8,503 bases of DNA, taken from positions 1 to 8,503 of the forward strand of contig CABUZE010000028.1 of assembly GCA_902495955.1 (NCBI GenBank), written 5' to 3'. A program made the position numbers and the translations under genes. This DNA comes from an uncultured Collinsella sp. Its GTDB lineage: Bacteria > Actinomycetota > Coriobacteriia > Coriobacteriales > Coriobacteriaceae. Shown here one piece after another: positions 1-6,082 of this stretch (position 1 is its first letter; each line of letters opens with the position of its first letter). Below the pieces are notes generated by a model, which was not told where the DNA came from, did no database searches, and was given only the letters and a program-made list of their open reading frames with translations.

Positions 1-414
1 CTGACGTTCAACACCATCGGTCGCCATCAGAGCCGCCTGGTGCGCACCCGCATCTCGTCCAACCTGTCCCCGTGGCTGTCGCAGTGCAGCCTCGACGACC
101 CCTACACCGTCGCCATCAGCCACGGCGAGGGCCGCTTTGTCGCCAACGACGAGGTGCTCGCCCAGCTTATCGCCAACGGCCAGGTCGCCACGCAGTACGT
201 GGGCGAGGACGGCAAGCCCAGCATGGATCTTTCCGTCAACCCCAACGGCTCCGCACTCGCCATCGAGGGCATCACGAGCCCCGACGGCCGCGTCCTGGGC
301 AAGATGGGCCATGCCGAGCGTCGCGGCGACAACCTGTACCGCAACGTGCCCGAGCATGTCCCCGGCGACAAGTTCATGCCGATCTTTGAGAGCGGCGTAG
401 CCTACTTCGCCTAA
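1..414 (+). CDS. purL: Phosphoribosylformylglycinamidine synthase, C-terminal glutaminase end (partial, 5' end outside window)
   Basis: This is the last 137 residues of FGAM synthase, the purine-biosynthesis enzyme that uses glutamine and ATP to turn FGAR into FGAM in the cytoplasm. The reading frame is open from base 1 and stops with TAA at 412-414. The fragment carries the end of the class I glutamine amidotransferase domain. The ISHGEGRF motif (fragment residues 40-47) holds the His and Glu that complete the Cys-His-Glu triad; the Cys lies upstream of the window. NPNGS...IEGITSPDGRVLGKMGHAER (about 80-107) matches the conserved NPNGS...GR..gxMpHpER tail of the family. The RHQSRLVRTRI...SPWL start resembles the long single-chain PurL of clostridia and actinobacteria, where synthetase and glutaminase are fused. 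Because the 5' part is missing, the fusion is inferred from the sequence style. An intrinsic terminator follows at once. Confidence 0.93.
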   Translation: MTFNTIGRHQSRLVRTRISSNLSPWLSQCSLDDPYTVAISHGEGRFVANDEVLAQLIANGQVATQYVGEDGKPSMDLSVNPNGSALAIEGITSPDGRVLGKMGHAERRGDNLYRNVPEHVPGDKFMPIFESGVAYFA

Positions 415-452
415 ACCTTTCCCATCGGGTACAATCCCTTCGGGTAACATCA

Positions 453-488
453 CCCGCCACCGACACATCCGGTGGCGGGTTCTTTTTT
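453..488 (+). terminator. Intrinsic terminator after purL, also in the leader of the EamA gene
   Basis: A perfect 10-bp GC-rich stem (CCCGCCACCG at 453-462 with CGGTGGCGGG at 470-479) closes a 7-nt loop and is followed by TTCTTTTTT at 480-488. This is a textbook rho-independent terminator, 38 bases after the purL stop. It also lies only 25 bases before the start codon of the next gene, so that gene has little room for a promoter downstream of it. Confidence 0.93.
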
Positions 489-513
489 GCTTCGCGCATG
501 TAGAAAGGACATC

Positions 514-1449
514 ATGGAAAGCCGCAAGCCGTATCTCGCCACCCTGCCCGGACTCATCCTGGGCTGTCTCGTTTGCTGCGCGCTCTGGGGCTCCGCCTTC
601 CCCTGCATCAAGATCGGCTACGGCCTCTTTGGTATTCCCGCGCACGACAGCGCCTCGCAGCTGCTCTTCGCGGGCCTGCGCTTCACCCTTGCCGGCATGC
701 TGGTCATTGTTGGCATGAGCGTGGCCCAGCGCCGACCGCTCGTTCCGCAAGCGCGCGATATCAAGCCCATCTGCATCTTGTCGCTCTTCCAGACTATCGG
801 GCAGTACTTCTTTTTCTACCTGGGCCTCTCGCGCGCCAGCGCCATGTCGAGCTCCATCATCGAGGCCAGCGCCAACTTCCTCGCAATCCTCTTTGCCGCC
901 CTGGCATTTCACACCGAGAAGCTCAATGCGGCCAAAGTGCTCGGCTGCGTACTGGGCTTTACCGGCGTCGCGCTCGTCAACCTTTCGGGCGCGGACGGCA
1001 CCTTTGGCTTTACGCTCGACGGCGAGGGTTTTATCCTAGCCTCCACCGTCGCGGGTGCCCTTTCGACCTGCCTGATCGGTATCTTCTCGCGTGAGCACGA
1101 CGGCGTCTTGCTTGCCGGGTGGCAGTTCTTGGTCGGCGGCCTGGTCCTCACCGCCATCGGCTTTTTGATGGGTGGCGCGCTCTCCCCCACGGCGATTGCC
1201 CCCGCCATCGCGCTCATCATCTACATGGCGCTTATCTCCGCGGTCGCCTACTCGCTGTGGTCGCGCCTGCTTGCCGTCAACCCCGTCAGCCGCGTCTCGG
1301 TCTTTGGGTTTATGAACCCCGTCTTTGGTGTGCTGCTGAGCGCGCTGCTACTCGGCGAGGGCGCTGGCACGAGCCCCATTACCGTCATCGTTGCCCTGCT
1401 GTTGGTCTGCGGCGGCATCATCATCGTCAACAAACCCAAAAAAGCCTAG
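514..1449 (+). CDS. EamA-family (DMT superfamily) membrane transporter
   Basis: This is a 311-residue integral membrane protein of the drug/metabolite transporter superfamily, inner-membrane exporters of amino acids, metabolites or drugs. About ten hydrophobic helices form two EamA repeats. The first covers about residues 12-157, with ALWGSAFPCIKIG near 23-35 and LGLSRASAMSSSIIEASANFLAILFA near 103-128. The second covers about 172-306, with VAYSLWSRLLAVNPVSRVSVFGFMNPVFGVLLSALLLGE near 244-282. It ends in a short basic tail (NKPKKA), as is common in the family. The chosen ATG follows AAAGGA at 504-509 with 4-nt spacing. An upstream in-frame GTG at 472 lies inside the terminator hairpin and has no ribosome binding site. 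The substrate cannot be read from sequence. The gene appears to be monocistronic, with purL upstream behind a terminator. Confidence 0.9.
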   Translation: MESRKPYLATLPGLILGCLVCCALWGSAFPCIKIGYGLFGIPAHDSASQLLFAGLRFTLAGMLVIVGMSVAQRRPLVPQARDIKPICILSLFQTIGQYFFFYLGLSRASAMSSSIIEASANFLAILFAALAFHTEKLNAAKVLGCVLGFTGVALVNLSGADGTFGFTLDGEGFILASTVAGALSTCLIGIFSREHDGVLLAGWQFLVGGLVLTAIGFLMGGALSPTAIAPAIALIIYMALISAVAYSLWSRLLAVNPVSRVSVFGFMNPVFGVLLSALLLGEGAGTSPITVIVALLLVCGGIIIVNKPKKA

Positions 1450-1601
1450 CGAGCTCACCTTTTTAGAGAGGGCGTTCGCACACTTTAGCTCAATGGAGCA
1501 CACTGATTCTCGTTGATTTCGTACCGAGCCGCAGCGGCAGACGCTCGTCTTGCCGCACCGCGCCTGGGCATTATGGCCGGTGGCCCCCGCAAACGCAAAA
1601 A

Positions 1602-1640
1602 GGGCGCACGACCATCGCAACGGTCGTGCGCCCCTTTTTT
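1602..1640. terminator. Bidirectional intrinsic terminator between the EamA and GGDEF genes
   Basis: A perfect 12-bp stem (GGGCGCACGACC at 1602-1613 with GGTCGTGCGCCC at 1622-1633) closes an 8-nt loop. On the + strand it is followed by a six-T run at 1635-1640. On the - strand it is followed by five Ts (the A run at 1597-1601). It therefore ends transcripts from both sides: the convergent GGDEF gene, whose stop codon is the very next base at 1641, and the rightward EamA transcript, whose stop is about 150 bases upstream. The intervening 1450-1596 holds no convincing gene. Confidence 0.92.
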
Positions 1641-2783
1641 CTAGCGTATCTGGGCGCCGGCTTTCTTTTTCTCGGCCTTGACGCGGTAGAGTTCCGCGTC
1701 GGCAGCGCGAAGCAAGTCTTGCCAGGTATCGACGCCATCACCAACCCGTGCGTAGCCGATGGACATCCGCAACAGATACGGAACCTCGGCGCGCGCGAGC
1801 TCGTCGTTGATTGTCGCGCACAGGTGCATGATATCCTGCTCCGCCACCGCCTTTTGAAGCACCACGAACTCATCGCCGCCATAACGCGCGATAAAGCCAC
1901 CAGACGCCGAGCAGACTTCTTTGAGCGTGGCGGAAACAACCCGAAGAGCATGGTCGCCCTCCACATGTCCATACTGATCGTTAATCTGCTTAAAGCCGTC
2001 GGCGTCCATCATGAGAAGATACACATCGTCCGTATGACCAACATTTGAGAAGAGCGACAGCATATAGGTCTCAAAACGGTTGCGATTGTTGAGGCCAGTC
2101 AACGGGTCGGTCGAGATGAGCTGCTCCTGGCAGATGATGTAGAGCAGCAACATGCTAATCATTATGCCGACACAAAGGCCGGGCACCGAGTACACGACCT
2201 GAAAGGTACCACCCACCAGGGCCGGAATGGCGAAAAATGCCAAGGTTCGATAGATAGCCTTCGTCTGCAAGCTCTCGACCCTGCGAGATTGCACGAACGC
2301 ATGCAGCGACGTATATACAACGTAACAGTAGCTGACAATGGGCTGGATCATATAAGCAAAGCCGCGACGATACACGCCCTGCGAATCGATATAGAACAGG
2401 GCGTGCGTCCAGTAACTGGTAAACGCCAGCACGACCACCAGAGCCGTAGGCAACGTTACAAGCACCACCCTATAGCGCGAGGTCACAAGGCGAGAACCCT
2501 GCATCGTCTCGGAATAGATAAACCAAATGAGACACGCGATTGCAAAGAGCGAAAACGAAACCGCGTTGGAAATCCAGTTGGTAGCAATGCCCAACGTGCC
2601 GTCCGCACCATCCGAAAGCGTCCAGATCATATCGAATAATACGTACGCGGCAGAGGTGTAGCCAAGCATGCTAAACAATAGTTGCAGGGTGCTCGAGAAC
2701 AAGGAGCGACGACTTCGCGCGGCAAGCCCGATAAGAACAATCATGCATAGCAGGAATATCTCAATCTTGAGTGCCTTAACCAC
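1641..2783 (-). CDS. Seven-helix membrane GGDEF protein (probable diguanylate cyclase)
   Basis: This 380-residue protein probably makes the second messenger c-di-GMP from two GTP. The N-terminal half (about residues 5-218) has seven hydrophobic helices and no sensor domain that I recognise. The C-terminal GGDEF domain begins at TDPLTGLNNRNRFE (225-238). It keeps the metal and substrate residues in MMDADGFKQINDQYGH (258-272), an exact GGDEF signature at 302-306, and the closing SIGYA and AADAELYRVK motifs, so it should be active. The usual RxxD inhibitory site just before GGDEF is absent (SASGG is found there), suggesting no product inhibition. I chose the GTG at 2783 because AAGGGAGGG sits 6-7 bases upstream. 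An upstream in-frame TTG at 2831 has no such site and would add 16 residues that run through the ribosome binding site. There is no EAL or PilZ partner in the window. Its stop abuts the two-way terminator. Confidence 0.9.
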   Translation of the reverse strand: MVKALKIEIFLLCMIVLIGLAARSRRSLFSSTLQLLFSMLGYTSAAYVLFDMIWTLSDGADGTLGIATNWISNAVSFSLFAIACLIWFIYSETMQGSRLVTSRYRVVLVTLPTALVVVLAFTSYWTHALFYIDSQGVYRRGFAYMIQPIVSYCYVVYTSLHAFVQSRRVESLQTKAIYRTLAFFAIPALVGGTFQVVYSVPGLCVGIMISMLLLYIICQEQLISTDPLTGLNNRNRFETYMLSLFSNVGHTDDVYLLMMDADGFKQINDQYGHVEGDHALRVVSATLKEVCSASGGFIARYGGDEFVVLQKAVAEQDIMHLCATINDELARAEVPYLLRMSIGYARVGDGVDTWQDLLRAADAELYRVKAEKKKAGAQIR

Positions 2784-2789
2784 GAGACG

Positions 2790-2798
2790 CCCTCCCTT
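2790..2798 (-). promoter_or_regulatory. Strong ribosome binding site that sets a GTG start
   Basis: On the - strand this reads AAGGGAGGG, close to the ideal anti-16S match, with about 7 bases between GGAGG and the GTG at 2783. It decides the start of the GGDEF gene in favour of GTG over the upstream TTG. Confidence 0.8.
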
Positions 2799-2848
2799 CA
2801 ATATCCGAATGGTCAGAATCGCCCAATTCAAATCTGGGCAATAAACAC

Positions 2849-2873
2849 CCCTTTACTCCGCAGGGGTAAAGGG
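2849..2873 (-). promoter_or_regulatory. Inverted repeat at the predicted transcription start of the GGDEF gene (operator candidate)
   Basis: On the - strand CCCTTTAC, a 9-base spacer and GTAAAGGG form a perfect 8-bp inverted repeat. It begins just downstream of the extended -10 at 2875-2883, so it would cover the transcription start. It is 65 or more bases before the GTG start. It could be a repressor operator or a 5' hairpin in the mRNA. No U run follows it, so it does not look like a terminator. Confidence 0.45.
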
Positions 2874-2874
2874 A

Positions 2875-2883
2875 ATAATAGCA
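2875..2883 (-). promoter_or_regulatory. Probable extended -10 promoter element of the GGDEF gene
   Basis: Read on the - strand this is TGCTATTAT, an extended -10 (TGn plus TATTAT). A possible weak -35, TTGCAG, lies 19 bases upstream inside the hairpin that follows kdgT; the spacing is longer than ideal, which an extended -10 can tolerate. It is the only good -10 in the gap between kdgT and the GGDEF gene. Confidence 0.4.
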
Positions 2884-2927
2884 GAGCGCCCGAACATCAC
2901 TGCAAGCAGTGACCGTCCGGACGCTCT
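2883..2927 (-). terminator. kdgT: Long imperfect hairpin after kdgT, likely terminator with a weak U run
   Basis: Outer arms AGAGCG and CGCTCT (2883-2888 and 2922-2927) and an inner perfect TCACTGC/GCAGTGA stem (2897-2903 and 2906-2912) fold into one 45-nt hairpin with a few internal mismatches. It lies 44 bases past the kdgT stop. On the - strand it is followed by GCTATTATT rather than a clean T run, so termination may be incomplete. The following bases also form the -10 of the next gene. Confidence 0.5.
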
Positions 2928-2971
2928 AACGGCGCGAATTGTACGCCAGCATCATTGATAGGCGCCGATTG

Positions 2972-3994
2972 CTACTCGCCGTCGATGTCGGTCGCGACGG
3001 CTTCCTCGATGGCCTCGACCCCGGCAGGCGACAGGTCCTCCTTGCCCTGGCAGAACTTCTTGTCGACCCAGCCGGTCAGAATCGGAGCCATGATTGCCGT
3101 GATGATAACGGCGGTGGCGATCTGGGCGTACGCAGTGGGTGCAAGCTCAGCGTAGCGCGGCGCGACCTCGGCGAGGGCAACCGGCGTGGTCATGGCCGTG
3201 CCGGCGATGGTGGAACAAGCCACGGCAGCCTTGCCGTTACCACCGCACTGGCGCTCGAACGCAAAGGTAATGGGACCGACGACAAACAGCGTGACAAGGC
3301 CCAGCAAGATGCCGGAAATACAACCGGTGATAAAGCTCGACAGGCTCATGGACGCACCGAGCTGAAATCCAATGACGGCAATCGCCGGGTTGGCACCGGG
3401 AACCAGCAGGTTCTTGATAAACGGGAACAGATTGCCCAGAACCATGCCAATAACGAGCGGCAAAATGGAGCCGACGATGGTGCCAACGGGAATGTTGGCA
3501 AGACCCGAGACACCAAGGATGATCATGGTGACGGCGGGACCGGCCGTAAAGAACAGAATACCCACGGCGCCCTGCTCGGACTCATCGCCGAACTCGCCCA
3601 TGATGCCCGTGTAGAGCGCCATGTTGCAAAACGTAATGCCACCGATGATGGAAACCGAGCTCAGGCCCAAAAAGTTGTCGTTAAAGAAATACGCAACGCC
3701 CAGGCCCAGCGCGGCTGCCACCACAAGCTTAGGAATCAGCACGACGATGCCGGTCTTAATGGCGCCCGGCGTGGACTTAAAGCTGATACCGGCGCCCACA
3801 AACAGCAAGATCGCGGCAACGATGGTATTGGAGCCGCCGCGGCAGGCAGCCGTAAAGAAGCCGCCGATCTCAAAGACCTGCGGACAGAAAGTGTTGAGCA
3901 AAAGGCCAACAATCATGGGATAGATCATGATGTCACCCGGGATACGCGGGACTTTGAATTTCTTTTGCTCGTTGGCGGTCGCTTCCTGTGTCAT
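2972..3994 (-). CDS. kdgT: 2-keto-3-deoxygluconate permease (KdgT family)
   Basis: This 340-residue inner-membrane protein belongs to the KDGT family, which imports 2-keto-3-deoxygluconate, an intermediate of pectin and hexuronate breakdown, by proton symport. The length is close to E. coli KdgT (about 327 residues). Family-like stretches are KVPRIPGDIMIYPMIVGLLLNTFCPQ near the N-terminus (14-39), IGGFFTAACRGGSN (43-56), GGITFCNMALYTGIMGEFGD (118-137) and VACSTIAGTAMTTPVALAEVAP (258-279). About ten hydrophobic helices are visible, ending in an acidic tail. The ATG at 3994 is preceded by GAGGG 4 bases upstream; a TTG at 4024 would add ten residues running through that site. No kdgK, kdgA or uronate genes are in the window, so the permease stands alone here. 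Its 142-base leader carries a near-palindrome, and a long hairpin follows the stop. Confidence 0.92.
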   Translation of the reverse strand: MTQEATANEQKKFKVPRIPGDIMIYPMIVGLLLNTFCPQVFEIGGFFTAACRGGSNTIVAAILLFVGAGISFKSTPGAIKTGIVVLIPKLVVAAALGLGVAYFFNDNFLGLSSVSIIGGITFCNMALYTGIMGEFGDESEQGAVGILFFTAGPAVTMIILGVSGLANIPVGTIVGSILPLVIGMVLGNLFPFIKNLLVPGANPAIAVIGFQLGASMSLSSFITGCISGILLGLVTLFVVGPITFAFERQCGGNGKAAVACSTIAGTAMTTPVALAEVAPRYAELAPTAYAQIATAVIITAIMAPILTGWVDKKFCQGKEDLSPAGVEAIEEAVATDIDGE

Positions 3995-4037
3995 GAAACC
4001 CTCATTTCCGCTGACGCAGAACAAAAGCCCACGTCAC

Positions 4038-4055
4038 ACTTTGCTACAGTAAAGT
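4038..4055 (-). promoter_or_regulatory. Operator-like imperfect palindrome in the kdgT leader
   Basis: The 18 bases ACTTTGCTACAGTAAAGT pair at seven of nine dyad positions. They sit 44-61 bases upstream of the kdgT start. A second perfect 8-bp palindrome, TGGTACCA, lies at 4063-4070. The spacing and position suit a transcription-factor site near the promoter. I cannot assign a regulator, and no convincing -35/-10 pair is seen. Confidence 0.3.
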
Positions 4056-4136
4056 TTGACCATGGTACCAGAAGAAGCAGACAGGCTCGGTGAGAAATTC
4101 GATTCACTGTGCCGGGACGCTAAACGTGCCCCGCTC

Positions 4137-4460
4137 TTATATGAGGCTCAAAACGATATAGAACACGATGCCCGAGACGCAGCACCACAGCATCGACTTT
4201 GTCTTGATTGCCACCGCCACGACACCGGCAGCCGCAATCCAGGGAATCAAGCCCTGCCACAAGCCGGCGTCGAAAGCGCCAGGGCTTATCAAATCGTTAG
4301 CGACCAGCGCCGCAAAGGCGGCGGGCGGAATATAACCCAAGGCCTCGGTAACGCGGGGCGACAGTGTCCTCCCGCGCAAAGCAAACGCCGGGGCAATGCG
4401 GAAAAACGCGATGGCCGCCCAAGACAACAGCCACAGGACCAAAAACTCATTAACGGGCAT
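4137..4460 (-). CDS. azlD: AzlD-family branched-chain amino acid transport subunit
   Basis: This is the 107-residue small membrane partner of AzlC. Together they export branched-chain amino acids across the inner membrane (characterised as AzlCD in Bacillus subtilis and YgaZH in E. coli). Four hydrophobic segments are visible, with the family hallmarks FFRIAPAFAL (19-28) and LGYIPPAAFAALVANDL (41-57). The length is normal for AzlD. The ATG at 4460 overlaps the end of azlC by 11 bases and is preceded by GAAGGAAGGGG in the azlC coding sequence, so the two are translationally coupled. The frame is open far upstream (to about 4694), but that part is only azlC read out of frame. A weak hairpin without a U run (4114-4131) follows the stop. 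Confidence 0.9.
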   Translation of the reverse strand: MPVNEFLVLWLLSWAAIAFFRIAPAFALRGRTLSPRVTEALGYIPPAAFAALVANDLISPGAFDAGLWQGLIPWIAAAGVVAVAIKTKSMLWCCVSGIVFYIVLSLI

Positions 4461-5142
4461 CGCGAGCGCCCCTTCCTTCGGCGAGAGCATCGCACGCAAG
4501 CGCCGCGGCAACGCCGACGAGCACGCTTGCCGGCACGGCGATATTCGTCCACCCCAAGAGCTTGCATAGGGCAACGGACACCGCAGCCATAACGGCAGCC
4601 ACGACATTGCCGCGCGACAGTCGCTGCGAAAAGAGCAGGCAGATAAAGAGCGAGGTGCAGACAAAACCCGCAATAGCGGTGGGGACATCGACAACGGCGC
4701 CGACGATGGCGCCCGTCGTACACGAAACGCCCCATGTTGCGATGAGGATCACGTTGAGCACAAAGGACTCGCGCGGGCCCCAATCCTCCCCCTCAACCAG
4801 CCTGGCAAGCGAGATGCCATATGCCTCCTCGGTGAGCGTCGCGGCAACAGCCAACGTCTGACGCTTCGAAGCGTCCCTCAGATGCGGCGCGATCGATGCA
4901 GAGTAAAGAGCAAAGCGCGAGGAGATTGCGGCTACACTTGCGACAATCGATGCCGCAGGCACACCTGCCAGCCACAGGTTGCAGACCATAAACTGGCCGC
5001 TACCCGTCACAAACGTGCTGCTCAGAGCAAAAACCATCCAGGGCTCCATTCCCGTCTGCGCCATAATCATTCCGCACGGCGCACCTATCGCAACATAGGT
5101 AAGCATCGCCGGCCAGACGGTTTTAACGATTTTGAGCACCAT
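4450..5142 (-). CDS. azlC: AzlC-family branched-chain amino acid exporter, large subunit
   Basis: This 230-residue membrane protein is the large subunit of the AzlCD exporter. Family features include IGAPCGMIMAQTGMEPW (19-35), FVTGSGQFMV (44-53, the usual YAGASQF-type motif), an ATLTEEAYGI stretch (101-110, matching the family's T-DEaya motif) and WGPRESFVLN (121-130). Six to seven helices are visible, with a short hydrophilic C-terminus. I chose the ATG at 5142 because GAGG lies 6 bases upstream. An in-frame ATG at 5178 has no ribosome binding site and would add 12 polar residues before the first helix. The stop overlaps azlD. The gene is divergent from the HD-domain gene across a 127-base region with a perfect inverted repeat that may control either gene. 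Confidence 0.91.
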   Translation of the reverse strand: MVLKIVKTVWPAMLTYVAIGAPCGMIMAQTGMEPWMVFALSSTFVTGSGQFMVCNLWLAGVPAASIVASVAAISSRFALYSASIAPHLRDASKRQTLAVAATLTEEAYGISLARLVEGEDWGPRESFVLNVILIATWGVSCTTGAIVGAVVDVPTAIAGFVCTSLFICLLFSQRLSRGNVVAAVMAAVSVALCKLLGWTNIAVPASVLVGVAAALACDALAEGRGARDAR

Positions 5143-5202
5143 AGCGTTCCTCGTCCCGACAAGATTTCCGAGCCGCATTCAACGACGCGGCAGAATCATC
5201 GC

Positions 5203-5238
5203 CCGGTGGCAACCGAGTTCACCTACAATTGCCACCGG
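5203..5238. promoter_or_regulatory. Perfect 10-bp inverted repeat in the divergent azlC / HD-gene promoter region
   Basis: CCGGTGGCAA at 5203-5212 is the exact reverse complement of TTGCCACCGG at 5229-5238, with a 16-base spacer. The inter-arm spacing (26 bases between arm starts) is about two and a half helical turns. A -10-like TACAAT on the + strand (5224-5229) touches the second arm, though no good -35 is seen. It is either a regulator-binding site for one or both divergent genes or a 5' hairpin in the HD-gene mRNA. Confidence 0.5.
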
Positions 5239-5269
5239 ATCGAAAGACACAGCTTTTTAGGAAGTCATT

Positions 5270-6082
5270 ATGACAGCTATCGATCGAACGCGGGCTGCCG
5301 CGGCCTTCAAGACCTACACCGATGCCTACGATGCCGCCAATCCACGTATCGCGCTCAAAATCGAGCATACGCACCATGTTGCCGAGGCATGCGATGCCGT
5401 GGCGCGCGAGCAGGGCTGGTCACCGCAGGACATTGACCTGGCGTGGCTTTGCGGCCTGCTACACGATATGGGCCGCTTTGAGCAGCTGCGACGCTGGGAT
5501 ACGTTTAAGGATGCCGAAAGCATGAGCCATGCGGCGTTGGGCGTCGAGGTCCTCTTTGGCAAAACACCTGCAGATGCGCCCGCGACAACAAGTATCCGCG
5601 ACTTTATCGACGATCCGGCAGAAGACGAGTTGATTCGCGCAAGCATTGCCTATCACAGCGATTTCCGTCTACCCGCGCAGCTCGACGAGCGAACGCGGCG
5701 CTTCTGCGATATCGTGCGCGATGGCGACAAGATCGACATCATGCGAACCATCGCCGACAGCACCGTCGATACCATCCTCAAGGTTGATGAGGACACATTT
5801 CTCGCCAGCCGGTTCTCGACACCGGCGCTTACCGCCTTTGACGAGCACCGCTGCGTCGCACGCGACGAACGCGATGAGGCCGCCGACTACCTGGTGGGGC
5901 TTATCTGCTTTATGTTTGAGCTCGTCTATCCGGCAAGCCGCGCGCTGGCGCGCGAGCAGGGAGATATCTACCGCCTGCTCGACGCACCCTTTGGCATTGT
6001 GCGCCCCTTTACCGACCCCGCCACGCAAGCAACCTGGGAACGCCTAAAGAAAGAGATGCGAGCCTGGCTGGCCGGCGCCTAG
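5270..6082 (+). CDS. HD-domain metal-dependent phosphohydrolase
   Basis: This 270-residue soluble protein has the HD-domain fold of metal-dependent phosphohydrolases. The metal ligands are in order: H33 in KIEHTHHV, the H65-D66 pair in GLLHDMGRFEQ, then H87 (MSHAALG), H129 (IAYHSDF) and an aspartate in RDGDKIDI (D151/D153). This complete set suggests an active enzyme. The FEQLRRWDTFKDAESMSHA stretch is typical of stand-alone bacterial HD proteins whose substrate (often nucleotides) is not known. There is no GAF, response-regulator or RelA/SpoT domain and no HD-GYP signature, so I do not propose c-di-GMP breakdown. The ATG at 5270 follows AGGAAG at 5259-5264. The stop overlaps the stop of etfA on the other strand. 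No signal peptide or membrane segment is seen. Confidence 0.88.
   Translation: MTAIDRTRAAAAFKTYTDAYDAANPRIALKIEHTHHVAEACDAVAREQGWSPQDIDLAWLCGLLHDMGRFEQLRRWDTFKDAESMSHAALGVEVLFGKTPADAPATTSIRDFIDDPAEDELIRASIAYHSDFRLPAQLDERTRRFCDIVRDGDKIDIMRTIADSTVDTILKVDEDTFLASRFSTPALTAFDEHRCVARDERDEAADYLVGLICFMFELVYPASRALAREQGDIYRLLDAPFGIVRPFTDPATQATWERLKKEMRAWLAGA

Noticed and set aside
1479..1555. TAGCTCAATGGAGCA looks like a tRNA D-arm.
   Set aside because: The seven bases before it have no matching 3' acceptor strand, there is no TTCGA-type T-loop and no proper anticodon stem, so it is not a tRNA and I see too little to call a remnant.
2939..4093. A long open frame (384 codons) on the + strand opposite kdgT.
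   Set aside because: Its product is a low-complexity, Arg/Asp/Gly/Asn-rich string with no domain, as expected from the complement of a high-GC membrane-protein gene; kdgT is clearly the real gene.
4114..4131. A short hairpin after azlD considered as its terminator.
   Set aside because: The stem is only six pairs with a bulge and no U run follows, so I do not call it an intrinsic terminator.
4461..4694. An upstream extension of azlD on the - strand.
   Set aside because: It is azlC read in another frame; the ATG at 4460 has a good ribosome binding site and gives the normal AzlD length.
5143..5178. A longer azlC start at the ATG at 5178.
   Set aside because: It lacks a ribosome binding site and adds polar residues not expected in the family; the ATG at 5142 has GAGG at proper spacing.
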